Counted from the first letter of the stretch, positions 16,300-25,638 are shown. The stretch: 35,837 nt of DNA from Azoarcus sp. (GCA_020725025.1 DYFV01000055.1:1-35837); one strand, 5' to 3'. The notes: a model not told the origin generated them from the letters alone. Numbers and translations are program-made.

Positions 16300-17250
16300 A
16301 TGTCCGCCTCCGCTCTGCTCCTCCTCGGCCCCACCGCGAGCGGCAAGACCGCCAGCGCGCTCGCGCTCGCGCGGGTGCTGCCGATCGAGATCGTCAGCGT
16401 CGATTCGGCGCTGGTGTATCGCGACATGGACATCGGCACCGCCAAGCCCAGCCGGGAGGAGCGGGCGCAGTGCCCGCACCACCTGATCGACGTGGTCTCG
16501 CCCGAGGACGCCTACTCGGCCGCACGCTTCCGTGCCGATGCGCTGCGCCTCATGGACGAGATCGCCGCGCGCGGGCGCATTCCGGTGCTCGCCGGCGGCA
16601 CCATGCTCTACTTCAAGGCGCTGCGGGATGGCCTGTCCGACCTGCCCGCGGCCGACGCCGAGCTGCGCCGCGAGATCGACACCGAAGCCGCGCGGCTCGG
16701 CTGGCCGGCGCTTCACGCCGAGCTCGCCCGCCTCGACGCGGAAGCCGCGGCGCGCCTCGAGCCCACCGACGCCCAGCGCATCCAGCGGGCCCTCGAGATC
16801 GTGCGCCTCACCGGCCGCCCGCTCGCGGAGAGCTACGCGCGCCGGGAGGACGAGGCGCCGTCCATGCCGCTCCTGCCGATCGCGCTCGCGCCCTCGGACC
16901 GGGCGGTGCTGCATGCGCGCATCGAGGCGCGCTTCGACCAGATGCTCGCCGCGGGCTTCGTGGAGGAGGTAAGCAGCTTGCGCGCGCGCTACCGGCTCGC
17001 GCCGGACATGCCGTCGATGCGCTGCGTGGGCTACCGGCAGGTGTGGGAGTACCTCGACGGGGCCTGCGACTTCGACACCATGCGCTTTCGCGGCATCGCC
17101 GCCACCCGTCAGCTCGCCAAGCGCCAGCTCACCTGGCAAAGGCAATTCCGCGAGACCTGGCCGGGGCTGGTCGAGATCGATTGTCTGCGCCCGGACCTGC
17201 CGCAGGCGGTGTGCGAGACCGCCGAGCGGCTCCTCGCGGCACGCTCGTAA
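16300..17250 (+). CDS. miaA: tRNA dimethylallyltransferase MiaA
   Basis: A 316-residue MiaA, which adds a dimethylallyl group to A37 of tRNAs reading UNN codons. The P-loop GPTASGKT is at residues 10-17, followed by [18 protein letters not shown], the signature with the catalytic Asp, then [29 protein letters not shown] and the late [11 protein letters not shown] and [13 protein letters not shown]. The ATG at 16300 begins right before the P-loop strand. In many proteobacteria miaA follows mutL; here they are separated by the aidB, autotransporter, def and lipoprotein genes. Confidence 0.95.
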   Translation: MSASALLLLGPTASGKTASALALARVLPIEIVSVDSALVYRDMDIGTAKPSREERAQCPHHLIDVVSPEDAYSAARFRADALRLMDEIAARGRIPVLAGGTMLYFKALRDGLSDLPAADAELRREIDTEAARLGWPALHAELARLDAEAAARLEPTDAQRIQRALEIVRLTGRPLAESYARREDEAPSMPLLPIALAPSDRAVLHARIEARFDQMLAAGFVEEVSSLRARYRLAPDMPSMRCVGYRQVWEYLDGACDFDTMRFRGIAATRQLAKRQLTWQRQFRETWPGLVEIDCLRPDLPQAVCETAERLLAARS

Positions 17251-17268
17251 AGACGCCTTCCCGGCCGA

Positions 17269-17595
17269 TCAGGCCGAGGTCCGGAACGGCGACGGCGGCG
17301 GCTGGTTGTCGGGCAGGCTCGCGCTCTCGAGGTAGCGCTGCACGGCGGGGTTGCTTTCGGCCGTCGGCGCGTCCGGCTCCCGCGGCGCGGCAACCACGGA
17401 GCGGTCGGGCGCGGCGGTCGGGTCCGGCCGCTCGGCCTGCGCGGCCGCCCTGGCAGCGGCGCTGATGGTGACGGAGGCGCTCGGCTCGGCCTCGGCCGAG
17501 GCCGGCGGGGCGTTCTCTTCCGCGACGCGCGGTGCAGCCGGTGCCTGAGTGGGCGCGACGTTGGGCGGTACGGTCGACTTCAGCGAGATCTCCAT
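17269..17595 (-). CDS. Unrecognised small Pro/Ala-rich protein
   Basis: A 108-residue protein I do not recognise. It is rich in proline, alanine and glutamate with no signal peptide or membrane helix, and is probably largely disordered. Two stretches look less random: SVTISAAARAAAQ at about 41-53, and a short C-terminal AVQRYLESASL. The ATG at 17595 has AGGAGA five bases upstream, good evidence that it is translated. It follows the RND pump gene by 24 bases on the same strand and is probably the last gene of that operon. It converges on miaA. Confidence 0.6.
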   Translation of the reverse strand: MEISLKSTVPPNVAPTQAPAAPRVAEENAPPASAEAEPSASVTISAAARAAAQAERPDPTAAPDRSVVAAPREPDAPTAESNPAVQRYLESASLPDNQPPPSPFRTSA

Positions 17596-17619
17596 GATGC
17601 TCTCCTGGCGGACGCCTTC

Positions 17620-20600
17620 TCAGCGCGACGCCGGCACGGGCGTCTCGATGCTCATGCGGTTGCGCTCGCGGCGTGCAAGCAAAGTGTATACCGTCGGCAC
17701 CACGAAGAGCGTGAAAAAAGTACCCAGCAGCAGCCCGCCCACGATGACCCAGCCGATCTGCTGACGGCTCTCGGCGCCCGCGCCGGTGGCGAGCGCGAGC
17801 GGGATGGCGCCCAGCACCATCGCGCCGGTCGTCATCAGGATGGGGCGCAGCCGCAGCACCGAAGCTTCCACCACCGCCTCGCGGAGCTGAGCCCCCTTGT
17901 CGCGCAGCTGGTTGGCGAACTCCACGATCAGGATGCCGTGCTTGGTGATGAGGCCCACCAGCGTCACCAACCCGATCTGGCTGTAGACGTTGAGGGTGCC
18001 GCCGGTGAAATAGAGCGCGGCGAGCGCCCCGGTCATGGACAGCGGCACGGTCAGCATGATGATGAAGGGATCGCGGAAGCTCTCGAACTGCGCCGCCAGT
18101 ACCAGGTAGATGAAGGCGAGCGCCAGCACGAAGGTGAGCGCGAGGGAGGCCGAGCTCGCGCGGAATTCGCGCGACTGGCCGTTGTAGTCGGTGGCGTAGC
18201 CCGGCGGCAGGATGCGCGCCGCCGCGTCGTCGAGGAACTCGAGCGCCTCGCCCATCGCATAGCCGGGCGCGAGGTTGGCGGAGATCGTCACCGCCCGGCG
18301 CTGGCCGAAATGGTTGAGCTCGCGCGGACTCACCGTCTCGCGCACCCGCACCAGGTTGGAGAGCGGGATCATCTCGCCGCTTCGACCACGCACGAAGATG
18401 CCGTCGATGTCGCGCGGCACGACGCGCCCGCCCGCCTCCACCTGCACGATCACGTCGTACTGCTCCGCGTCCTTCTTGTAGCGCGTCACGGGGCGACCGC
18501 CGAGCATGGTCTCCAGGGTGCGCCCGATCGTCTCCACCGAGACGCCCAGGTCGGCCGCCTTCTCGCGGTCCACGTCGATGGAGAGCTCCGGCTTGGTGAG
18601 CTTCAGGTCGATGTCGGGCGAGACGAAGCCCGGATTGGCGCGCAGCTCGTCGAGCAGGCGCTCGGTGTATTCGAGGAGCTCGTCGTAGGAGGCGGAGGTC
18701 ATGACCACGAAGCCGATCGGCCGCTCGCGCGGGCTCTGCCCCAGCGAAGGCGGCGTCACCGGGAAGGCGAGGACACCCGGCACCGCCGCGAACTGCGGGA
18801 ACAGGCTCTTGGCGACCTCGGTGGAGTGGCGATCGCGCTCCTTCCAATCGGTGAGCCCGACGAAGGAGATGCCTTGGGATACGGTGGGGTTGCCCGACAC
18901 CACGAAGTAGCGCACCACGTCCGGCGTGTTCGCGTAGATCGTCTCGATCTGCCGGGCGTAGCGGTCCATGTAGTCGATGGTGGCGCCCTCGGGCCCCGAG
19001 AACACGCCGATCACCACGCCCCGGTCCTCCACCGGCGCGAGCTCGGACTTGAGGCTCTTGAGCAGCACGACGGAGGTCCCCGCCACCACCAGGAAGGCGA
19101 GCATCACCGCCCAGCGCAGGTCGAGCGCGGCGACCAGCGCGCGCCGATAGCCGGCGGTAAGTCCCTCCAGGAAACCCTCGATGGCGTTGTAGAGCCGGCC
19201 GTGCTTTTTCTCGTGCCGCAGCAGCTTGGAGCACATCATCGGCGAGAGGGTGAGCGCGACGAAGCCCGACACCAGCACCGCGCCGGCGAGCGTGAGCGCG
19301 AACTCGGTGAAAAGCTTTCCGGTGCGCCCGGTCATGAAGGCCACCGGCGCGTACACCGCGGCCAGGGTGAGCGTCATCGCCACCACCGCGAAGCCGATCT
19401 CCCTGGCGCCGCGGAAGGCCGCCTGCAGCCGGGGCATGCCCTCCTCCACGTGACGGTAGATGTTCTCCAGCACCACGATGGCGTCGTCCACCACCAGGCC
19501 GATGGCCAGCACCAGGGCGAGCAGCGTCAGCGTGTTGATCGAGAAGCCCAGCACCAGCATCAGCGCGAAGGCGCCCACCAGAGAGACCGGGATGGTCACC
19601 AGGGGGACGAGCATGGCGCGCCAGTTGCGCAGGAAGAAGAAGCAGATCACCGCCACCAGCAGCACCGCCTCGGCGATCGTGGTGAACACCGACTCGATCG
19701 AGCGCTCGATGAAAACCGTGGAGTCGTAGGAGATGTTCATGCTCATCCCCTCGGGCAGCTCCGCCTCGAGCTGGGGCAGCATCTCGCGCAGCGCCTTGGA
19801 GAGGTCGAGGGGATTGGCGGTGGACTGCTTGATGAGTCCCAGGGCCACCGCCGGCCGCCCGCGGAAGCGCACCGAGGTGCGCTCGCTGGCCGCCGCCACC
19901 TCGACGCGGCCCACGTCGCGGATGCGCACCGGGTAGCCGCCGGGCGCGGCCGCCTGGCGCACCACCACCGCCTCGAACTCCTGCGGCTGCGACAGATCGG
20001 TGGCGGCCACCACCGAGAACTCGCGCTTGGCGCTCTCGATGCGTCCGGCCGGCAGCTCCACGTTCTGCCGCCGCAGGGCGTCCTCCACGTCCTGCGGCGC
20101 GAGGCCGAAGGCGGCGAGCCGCTCCCGGTCGAGCCAGATCCGCATGGAGTACTCGCGGGAACCGAACACCCGCGCGTCGGCGGCGCCGGGCAGGGTCTGC
20201 AGGCGGGGCTTGACGATGCGGGTGGCGACGTCGGTCACCTGGAGCTGCGAGTGGCGGTCGGAGGAGAAAGCCATCCAGATGATGGGGTTGGCGTCCGCCT
20301 CCACCTTGGCGATGACCGGCTCGTCGACGTCGTCGGGCAGCCGGCTCCTCACCCGCGAGACACGGTCGCGCACGTCGGCGGCCGCGTTCGCGGCGTCGCG
20401 CTCGATGCGGAAGCGGACGGTGATCTGGCTGCGCTCCGGGCGGCTGATCGAAGACAGCACATCCACGCCTTCGATGCCGGCGAGCGAATCCTCCAGGGGC
20501 TTGGTGACCTGGGACTCGACGATCTCCGCGCTCGCGCCGCGGTAAGTGGTGTCGACGGTGACCACCGGCTCGTCGATGTTGGGGTATTCGCGAACAGTGA

Positions 20601-20694
20601 GCCGGGTGTACGAAACGAGTCCGATCAGCACCACCAGCAGCGACAGCACGGTGGCGAACACCGGGCGCTTGATGCAGACCTCGGAGAGGACCAT
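17620..20694 (-). CDS. RND-family efflux pump, inner membrane subunit (HAE1 type)
   Basis: A 1024-residue resistance-nodulation-division transporter, full length for the HAE1 (AcrB/MexB) group. It starts with the standard cytoplasmic edge and first helix (CIKRPVFATVLSLL), the first large periplasmic loop follows, and TM4 carries the paired aspartates of proton relay in GLVVDDAIVVLENIYRH. The TM10 lysine is in GLITKHGILIVEFAN. It should export hydrophobic or amphiphilic compounds with proton import. The ATG at 20694 is nine bases after the adaptor stop. No outer membrane factor gene lies in the operon, so a TolC-like partner must be encoded elsewhere. Confidence 0.94.
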   Translation of the reverse strand: MVLSEVCIKRPVFATVLSLLVVLIGLVSYTRLTVREYPNIDEPVVTVDTTYRGASAEIVESQVTKPLEDSLAGIEGVDVLSSISRPERSQITVRFRIERDAANAAADVRDRVSRVRSRLPDDVDEPVIAKVEADANPIIWMAFSSDRHSQLQVTDVATRIVKPRLQTLPGAADARVFGSREYSMRIWLDRERLAAFGLAPQDVEDALRRQNVELPAGRIESAKREFSVVAATDLSQPQEFEAVVVRQAAAPGGYPVRIRDVGRVEVAAASERTSVRFRGRPAVALGLIKQSTANPLDLSKALREMLPQLEAELPEGMSMNISYDSTVFIERSIESVFTTIAEAVLLVAVICFFFLRNWRAMLVPLVTIPVSLVGAFALMLVLGFSINTLTLLALVLAIGLVVDDAIVVLENIYRHVEEGMPRLQAAFRGAREIGFAVVAMTLTLAAVYAPVAFMTGRTGKLFTEFALTLAGAVLVSGFVALTLSPMMCSKLLRHEKKHGRLYNAIEGFLEGLTAGYRRALVAALDLRWAVMLAFLVVAGTSVVLLKSLKSELAPVEDRGVVIGVFSGPEGATIDYMDRYARQIETIYANTPDVVRYFVVSGNPTVSQGISFVGLTDWKERDRHSTEVAKSLFPQFAAVPGVLAFPVTPPSLGQSPRERPIGFVVMTSASYDELLEYTERLLDELRANPGFVSPDIDLKLTKPELSIDVDREKAADLGVSVETIGRTLETMLGGRPVTRYKKDAEQYDVIVQVEAGGRVVPRDIDGIFVRGRSGEMIPLSNLVRVRETVSPRELNHFGQRRAVTISANLAPGYAMGEALEFLDDAAARILPPGYATDYNGQSREFRASSASLALTFVLALAFIYLVLAAQFESFRDPFIIMLTVPLSMTGALAALYFTGGTLNVYSQIGLVTLVGLITKHGILIVEFANQLRDKGAQLREAVVEASVLRLRPILMTTGAMVLGAIPLALATGAGAESRQQIGWVIVGGLLLGTFFTLFVVPTVYTLLARRERNRMSIETPVPASR

Positions 20695-20703
20695 GGCCCG
20701 TCC

Positions 20704-21819
20704 TCAGCCGCCGCGCGCAGGGTCGTTGGCCGCCGGTGTCGCGCCCGCCTCGGCGCGCAACACCTTCACCTTCGCCCCGTCGCGCAGCTTGAGCTGGCCG
20801 GCGGTGACCACCACGTCGCCGGGCGCGAGACCGTCGACCACCTCGATCTGGGCCGCGCGTCGGCTGCCGGTGTGCACCGGCACGCGCCGGACCGTGTCCT
20901 CGACCACCTGGTACACGTACTGCACCTCACCGGGCGCGGGCACCAGGGCCTCCTCGGGAATCACCGCGACGTTCGCGCGCTCCTCCAGGACAAGCCGCAC
21001 CCGCACGAAGAGCCCGGGACGCAGCCGTCCGCCGGGGTTCTCCAGACGCGCCCGCACCGCCACCGAGCGCCCCTGCTCGTCCACCAGCGGGTCGATCGCC
21101 ACCACGATGGCGGCGAGCTGTTCGCCCGGCAGGGCGTCGCTGGAGAGCGCGAGCGTCTGTCCCGGCTGCAGGCGCTGCAGGTAGCGCTCGGACAGGCGGA
21201 AATCCACCTTCAGGACGTCGATGTCCTCCAGGTTCACCAGCGCCTCGCCGTCCTTCACGTAGTCACCCACGCTCACGTTGCGGATGCCCACCACCCCGGC
21301 GAAGGGCGCCACCAGCGTCATGCGCCGCAGCCGCGCCTCGGCGAGCGCGAGCGCCGCGCGGGCCACCTCCAGCCGGCTCGCCGCCTCGTCGCGGGCGCTC
21401 CGGCTCACGAAACTGCGATTGAAGAGATCCTCGGTACGCCGATAGTCGGCCTCGGCGAGGGAAAGCGCGGCGCGGGCCTGGGCGAGCTCGGCGCGCTGCA
21501 CGGCGGCGTCCAGCTCGACCAGCACCTGGCCGCGCGCCACCGGCGCGCCTTCCTTGAAGCCGATCGCGCTGATCCGCCCGGAAACCTCCGGGCGCAGCAC
21601 CACCGACTCGCTCGAGCGGAGCGTACCAACCGCGCTCACCTCGTCGGGCATGGCCGCGGTGCGCACCTCGGCGACTTCCACGGCAACGGGCATCGGCGCG
21701 GCCGCGGTCGCCGGCGCGGCAGGCACCGTCACGGTCCGGTTCGCGTACCAGGCATAGCCGCCGAGGGCAGCGAGCCCGGCCAGGCTGAGACCGATGATCA
21801 GGGTGCGATGCGCCGGCAT
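20704..21819 (-). CDS. RND efflux periplasmic adaptor (membrane fusion protein)
   Basis: A 371-residue AcrA/MexE-like adaptor. An N-terminal signal anchor (IIGLSLAGLAALGGYAW) is followed by a split lipoyl domain (VVLRPEVSGRISAIGF and LVAPFAGVVGIRNVSVGDYV) around an alpha-helical hairpin, then the beta-barrel and membrane-proximal domains. It bridges the RND pump to an outer membrane channel. The ATG at 21819 gives a sensible anchor; the open frame extends 29 codons upstream, but that stretch overlaps the purM terminator and is rejected. It lacks a lipobox, so it is membrane-anchored or exported rather than lipidated. Confidence 0.92.
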   Translation of the reverse strand: MPAHRTLIIGLSLAGLAALGGYAWYANRTVTVPAAPATAAAPMPVAVEVAEVRTAAMPDEVSAVGTLRSSESVVLRPEVSGRISAIGFKEGAPVARGQVLVELDAAVQRAELAQARAALSLAEADYRRTEDLFNRSFVSRSARDEAASRLEVARAALALAEARLRRMTLVAPFAGVVGIRNVSVGDYVKDGEALVNLEDIDVLKVDFRLSERYLQRLQPGQTLALSSDALPGEQLAAIVVAIDPLVDEQGRSVAVRARLENPGGRLRPGLFVRVRLVLEERANVAVIPEEALVPAPGEVQYVYQVVEDTVRRVPVHTGSRRAAQIEVVDGLAPGDVVVTAGQLKLRDGAKVKVLRAEAGATPAANDPARGG

Positions 21820-21872
21820 GGGAGGATGGCCCCGGGAAACCCCTGCCGCCGCAGGCCGGGGCAGGACGGACG

Positions 21873-21904
21873 AAAGTAAAACGGGCATGCCGCCGGGCAT
21901 GCCC
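21873..21904 (-). terminator. Intrinsic terminator of purM
   Basis: On the minus strand GGGCATGC (21904-21897) pairs with GCATGCCC (21890-21883) around a six-base loop, followed by GTTTTACTTT. It lies 56 bases after the purM stop and separates purM from the efflux operon, which leaves only about 50 bases for an efflux promoter. Confidence 0.75.
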
Positions 21905-21959
21905 ACTCACTGCTCAAGACAGGCTGGCGGCCGAGGAGTTGCAACTGGCCGGGGGATGC

Positions 21960-22994
21960 TCAGGCGACCGTGGTAGGCGCCTCGCCGTCCGTGCGCTCGG
22001 CGATGCGGCCAATGCGGAAGACCGTCTCCCCGGCCGCTTCCAGCTCCCTGGCCGCCGCATCGGCGTCGGCCTCGGCCACCACCACGACCATGCCGATACC
22101 GCAGTTGAAGACGCGGTACATCTCCTGGTCGGCGACGTTGCCTTCGGCCTTCAGCCACTGGAACAGCGGCGGCAGCGTCCAGGTGGAGGCGTCGATGCGG
22201 GCGGTGAGCGTCTCGCCCAGGATGCGCGGCACGTTCTCGGTGAGCCCGCCGCCGGTGATGTGGGCCATGCCCTTCACCACGCCCGGCTGGGCGCGCATGA
22301 GCGCGAGCAGCGGCTTCACGTAGATGCGGGTGGGCGCCATCACCACGTCGCGGAAGGCGCGGCCGTGGAAGTCGGCGTCCATGTCCGGCCGGGCGCGGTC
22401 GATGATCTTGCGGATGAGCGAGTAGCCGTTGGAGTGGGCGCCGCTCGAGGCGAGCCCGAGGAGCACGTCGCCCGGGGCGATGCGGCTGCCGTCGATGATC
22501 TCGGACTTCTCCACCGCGCCCACCGCGAAGCCGGCGAGGTCGTATTCGCCCGCCGGGTACATGCCCGGCATCTCGGCCGTCTCGCCGCCGATCAGCGCGC
22601 AGCCGGCCAGCTCGCAGCCGCGCGCGATGCCGCCCACCACGTCGGCCGCGGTATCCACGTCGAGCTTGCCGCAGGCGAAGTAGTCGAGGAAGAAGAGCGG
22701 CTCGGCGCCCTGCACCAGGATGTCGTTCACGCTCATGGCGACGAGATCCTGGCCCACGGTGTCGTGCTTGTTCAGCTGGAAGGCGAGCTTGAGCTTGGTT
22801 CCCACCCCGTCGGTGCCCGACACGAGCACCGGCTCGCGGTACTTGCCCGTCAGTTCGAAGAGCGCGCCGAAGCCGCCGATGCCGCCCAGCACCTCGGGGC
22901 GCATGGTGCGTTTGGCGAGCGGCTTGATGCGGTCCACCAGGGCGTCCCCGGCGTCGATGTCCACGCCGGCATCACGGTAGGTCAGGGAGGTCAA
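21960..22994 (-). CDS. purM: Phosphoribosylformylglycinamidine cyclo-ligase PurM
   Basis: A 344-residue AIR synthetase, the fifth step of purine synthesis, closing the imidazole ring with ATP. The start [18 protein letters not shown], the [14 protein letters not shown] phosphate loop, [23 protein letters not shown] and [11 protein letters not shown] are all conserved. The start codon is TTG at 22994: it has GAGGAA five bases upstream and gives the standard N-terminus, while no in-frame ATG lies near. A terminator follows at 21873-21904. It diverges from perM. Confidence 0.95.
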   Translation of the reverse strand: MTSLTYRDAGVDIDAGDALVDRIKPLAKRTMRPEVLGGIGGFGALFELTGKYREPVLVSGTDGVGTKLKLAFQLNKHDTVGQDLVAMSVNDILVQGAEPLFFLDYFACGKLDVDTAADVVGGIARGCELAGCALIGGETAEMPGMYPAGEYDLAGFAVGAVEKSEIIDGSRIAPGDVLLGLASSGAHSNGYSLIRKIIDRARPDMDADFHGRAFRDVVMAPTRIYVKPLLALMRAQPGVVKGMAHITGGGLTENVPRILGETLTARIDASTWTLPPLFQWLKAEGNVADQEMYRVFNCGIGMVVVVAEADADAAARELEAAGETVFRIGRIAERTDGEAPTTVA

Positions 22995-22999
22995 GATCT

Positions 23000-23005
23000 T
23001 TCCTC
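23000..23005 (-). promoter_or_regulatory. Shine-Dalgarno site supporting the purM TTG start
   Basis: GAGGAA on the minus strand, five bases before TTG 22994. It is the main reason for accepting a TTG start codon. Confidence 0.7.
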
Positions 23006-23009
23006 TAGC

Positions 23010-23030
23010 AATGCAAAATGCAAGAATGCA
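23010..23030. repeat. Three short AATGCA direct repeats before purM
   Basis: AATGCA occurs at 23010-23015, 23017-23022 and 23025-23030, spaced seven and eight bases apart, in the purM/perM intergenic region just upstream of the purM ribosome binding site. It is AT-rich against GC-rich surroundings. Confidence 0.7.
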
Positions 23031-23053
23031 GCCGGCGCGAGCGGCATGACAAC

Positions 23054-23082
23054 TTGAGGCCGTGCCGCCAAGTGGCTACATT
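23054..23082 (+). promoter_or_regulatory. Probable sigma-70 promoter of perM-hda
   Basis: TTGAGG (23054-23059) and TACATT (23077-23082) are separated by exactly 17 bases, each with four of six consensus bases. The predicted start is near 23089, about 48 bases before the permease ATG. Confidence 0.5.
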
Positions 23083-23136
23083 TACGGGTTTCGCGGCGCG
23101 CCAGGCGCCCGCGCCAAGCGAGCGATTTTACTCGAA

Positions 23137-24228
23137 ATGAACCCTCCCCGCGCCGACCGTCTGCAAACCGCCGCCTGGGCCGCGGTCGGCATCGCGCTCC
23201 TTGCCCTCTTCTACGCGCTCAGCCCGATTCTCGGCCCCTTCGCGGTCGCCGCGGTCTTCGCCTACATCTTCGCCCCGGCGGTGCGCTGGCTCGTCGGCCA
23301 CCGCGTACCGAGGCCGCTGGCGGTCCTCGCGGTTATCCTCGGCTCGGGCAGCATCCTGGTGATCCTGTTGCTGGTGCTCGCGCCGACGGTCTACCGCGAG
23401 GCGATCGACCTCTTCGGCCGACTGCCGGAGCTCGCCGAGCACATCAACACCCGGGTCGCGCCCTGGATCGAGGAGCGGCTCGACATCGACCTGCGGCTCG
23501 ACGCCGAATCCGCCCGGGCGTGGATCGCCGAGCACTGGGGCGCCGCGCGCGACCTGGTGCCCATCGTGTTCGGCCGCCTCAGGCAGGGCGGCCTGGCGGT
23601 GATCGAATTCCTTGCCAACCTGCTTCTCGTGCCGATCGTGATGTTCTACCTGCTGCAGGACGGGCCGCACATCGTCTCCCGGTTGCGGCGCATGGTGCCG
23701 CGCCCCATGCTGCCGCGCACCCTGCGCATCGTGCACGACATCGACTCGGTGCTCTCCGAGTTCCTGCGCGGGCAGCTCTCGGTCATGGCACTGCTCGCCA
23801 TCTTCTACAGCGTGGGGCTGTGGCTCGCCGGCGTGAAGTTCGCCCTGCCGGTCGGCGTGCTCACCGGGCTGCTGGCCTTCATCCCCTTCGTGGGCTTCGG
23901 CGCCGGCCTGGTGATGGCGATCCTCGCCGCCCTGCTCCAGGCCGAGGGCTGGGCGCCGCTCATCGGCGTGGGGGTGGTCTACTCCCTCGGGCAGCTCATC
24001 GAGAGCTACCTGCTTACGCCCTATCTCGTGGGCGAGCGCATCGGGCTGCATCCGCTGGCGGTGATCTTCGCCCTGATGGCCTTCGGCCAGCTCTTCGGCT
24101 TCGTGGGCGTGCTGGTGGCCCTGCCGGCGAGCGCGGCGATCCTCGTCGGCCTGCGCGAGCTACGCACCGCCTGGCTGGCGAGCCGGATCTATCGCGGCGA
24201 GGACCGCACCGAAGAGGCGGAAGGATGA
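23137..24228 (+). CDS. AI-2E/PerM-family membrane transporter
   Basis: A 363-residue polytopic membrane protein of the AI-2E (TqsA/PerM) family. Hydrophobic pairs occupy about residues 14-65 and 75-98, a soluble segment with amphipathic helices follows (to about 165), then further helices including VGVLTGLLAFIPFVGFG and the conserved LTPYLVGERIGLHPLAVIFALM. Family members are proposed transporters of small signals or ions; the substrate here is unknown. The ATG at 23137 is chosen since the extension upstream is not conserved-looking. Its stop overlaps the hda start by four bases (ATGA), the usual betaproteobacterial arrangement. Confidence 0.9.
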   Translation: MNPPRADRLQTAAWAAVGIALLALFYALSPILGPFAVAAVFAYIFAPAVRWLVGHRVPRPLAVLAVILGSGSILVILLLVLAPTVYREAIDLFGRLPELAEHINTRVAPWIEERLDIDLRLDAESARAWIAEHWGAARDLVPIVFGRLRQGGLAVIEFLANLLLVPIVMFYLLQDGPHIVSRLRRMVPRPMLPRTLRIVHDIDSVLSEFLRGQLSVMALLAIFYSVGLWLAGVKFALPVGVLTGLLAFIPFVGFGAGLVMAILAALLQAEGWAPLIGVGVVYSLGQLIESYLLTPYLVGERIGLHPLAVIFALMAFGQLFGFVGVLVALPASAAILVGLRELRTAWLASRIYRGEDRTEEAEG

Positions 24229-24911
24229 AGCAGCTCGTGCTCGACATCCGCCCGGATGCCGTTCCCACCCTGGAGAACTTCGTCGTCGGCGCGAACGCGG
24301 AGCTGGTCGCGGCGCTCGCCGCGCTGGCGGCCGGAACGGAAGCGCCCGCGCTCGCGCGCCTCTACCTGTGGGGCCCCGCCGGCAGCGGGCGCAGCCACCT
24401 CCTGCGCGCGGCGGTGGCCGCGGCCGGGACGGCCGGCCGGCCCGCCCGCTATCTCGGCGCAGCCGAGGTGGGCGAGGCGCTTCCCGAAACGCCCGGGCTG
24501 CTCCTGGCGGTGGACGACGTCGAGCGGCTCGACCCAGACGCACAGATCGCCCTCTTCAATGCCTTCAACCGGGCGCGCACAAACGGCCAGACGCTGCTGC
24601 TCGCCGGCAGCGCGGCACCCCGCGAGCTCGCCCTGCGCGAGGACCTGCGCACGCGCATCGGCCAGTGCCTGATCTACGAGCTGCGCGGCTTCGACGACGA
24701 GACCCGCGCGGCCATCCTCGCCACCCTCGCCCGGCAGCGCGGCCTGCGGCTCGCCGACGAGGTCACCGAATTTCTCCTGCGCCACGGCCGGCGCGACCTG
24801 CCGAGCCTGCTCGCGGTGCTCGAGGCGCTCGATGCCGCCTCCCTCGAGCGCAAGCGCCCGGTGACGCTGCCGCTGCTCCGCGAGATGATGCAGGCCGGGC
24901 TCGCCATCTGA
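24225..24911 (+). CDS. hda: DnaA regulatory inactivator Hda
   Basis: A 228-residue DnaA-related AAA+ protein without DNA-binding domain, as expected for Hda, which with the sliding clamp stimulates ATP hydrolysis by DnaA to prevent over-initiation. The N-terminal KQLVLDI (2-8) fits the clamp-binding motif (QL(S/P)LPL-like). The Walker A region is GPAGSGRSHLL (50-60), with Arg in place of Lys as in E. coli Hda, and LAVDDVERLD is the Walker B region. Its start overlaps the permease stop. It is followed after 43 bases by a HAD phosphatase gene. Confidence 0.9.
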   Translation: MKQLVLDIRPDAVPTLENFVVGANAELVAALAALAAGTEAPALARLYLWGPAGSGRSHLLRAAVAAAGTAGRPARYLGAAEVGEALPETPGLLLAVDDVERLDPDAQIALFNAFNRARTNGQTLLLAGSAAPRELALREDLRTRIGQCLIYELRGFDDETRAAILATLARQRGLRLADEVTEFLLRHGRRDLPSLLAVLEALDAASLERKRPVTLPLLREMMQAGLAI

Positions 24912-24954
24912 AGGCGGCCGGCCCGATTCCCACCCTTTTTCCGGAAACCGCACC

Positions 24955-25617
24955 TTGGATCTCGTTCTCTTCGACCTCGACAACACGCTGCTCGACGGCG
25001 ACTCCGACTTCGCCTGGGCCCAGTTTCTCATCGCCAAGGGCGTCCTCGACCGGGAGGTACAGGAGGCGAGGAACGTCGCCTTCTACGAGCAGTACAAGGC
25101 CGGCACGCTGGACATCTTCGAGTTCCTCGACTTCCAGCTCGCCCCGCTGGCCCGCCATCCGCGTGCCCAGCTCGATGCCTGGCACCGGGAGTTCATGGCG
25201 ACCGCCATCGCGCCGATGATCGGCGACAAGGCCCGCGCGCTGGTGGCCGATCATCTCGCGCGCGGCGCGCTCACCGCGGTGGTGACCGCCACCAACAGCT
25301 TCGTCACCGGCCCGATCGCCCGCGAGTTCGGCATCCCGCACCTGGTCGCGACCATTCCCGCCCAGGAAGGCGGCACCTTCACCGGCAAGCCCCGCGGCCT
25401 GCCGGCTTTCAAGGGGGGCAAGATCGAGCGCGTCGAGAGCTGGCTCGAGTCCATCGGGCTCTACCTGGGCAGCTTCGGGCGCACCTGGTTCTACAGCGAT
25501 TCGCACAACGACCTGCCCCTCATGAGCCGGGTGTCGAACCCGGTGGCGGTCGACCCCGACGAGACCCTGCACGCCCACGCGCTCGCCCACGGCTGGCCGG
25601 TGATCTCGCTGCGCTGA
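24955..25617 (+). CDS. HAD-superfamily (IB-like) phosphatase
   Basis: A 220-residue HAD hydrolase. Motif I is FDLDNTL with Asp7 and Asp9, the nucleophile and acid; motif II is VVTATNSF; motif III and the metal-binding acids are in FYSDSHNDLPLM. The insertion and length fit subfamily IB (SerB-like); histidinol-phosphatase activity is described for some relatives with this neighbourhood, but the substrate cannot be read here. The start is TTG 24955, with GGAAA seven bases upstream; no ATG would preserve motif I. It is probably cotranscribed with perM and hda. Confidence 0.87.
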   Translation: MDLVLFDLDNTLLDGDSDFAWAQFLIAKGVLDREVQEARNVAFYEQYKAGTLDIFEFLDFQLAPLARHPRAQLDAWHREFMATAIAPMIGDKARALVADHLARGALTAVVTATNSFVTGPIAREFGIPHLVATIPAQEGGTFTGKPRGLPAFKGGKIERVESWLESIGLYLGSFGRTWFYSDSHNDLPLMSRVSNPVAVDPDETLHAHALAHGWPVISLR

Positions 25618-25638
25618 TACGACGCTTCGCCCCGGCAG

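Noticed and set aside
17938..21879. A 1313-codon open frame on the plus strand opposite the RND genes
   Set aside because: Rich in His, Arg, Gly and Glu with no recognisable motif. The minus strand carries clear pump and adaptor genes.
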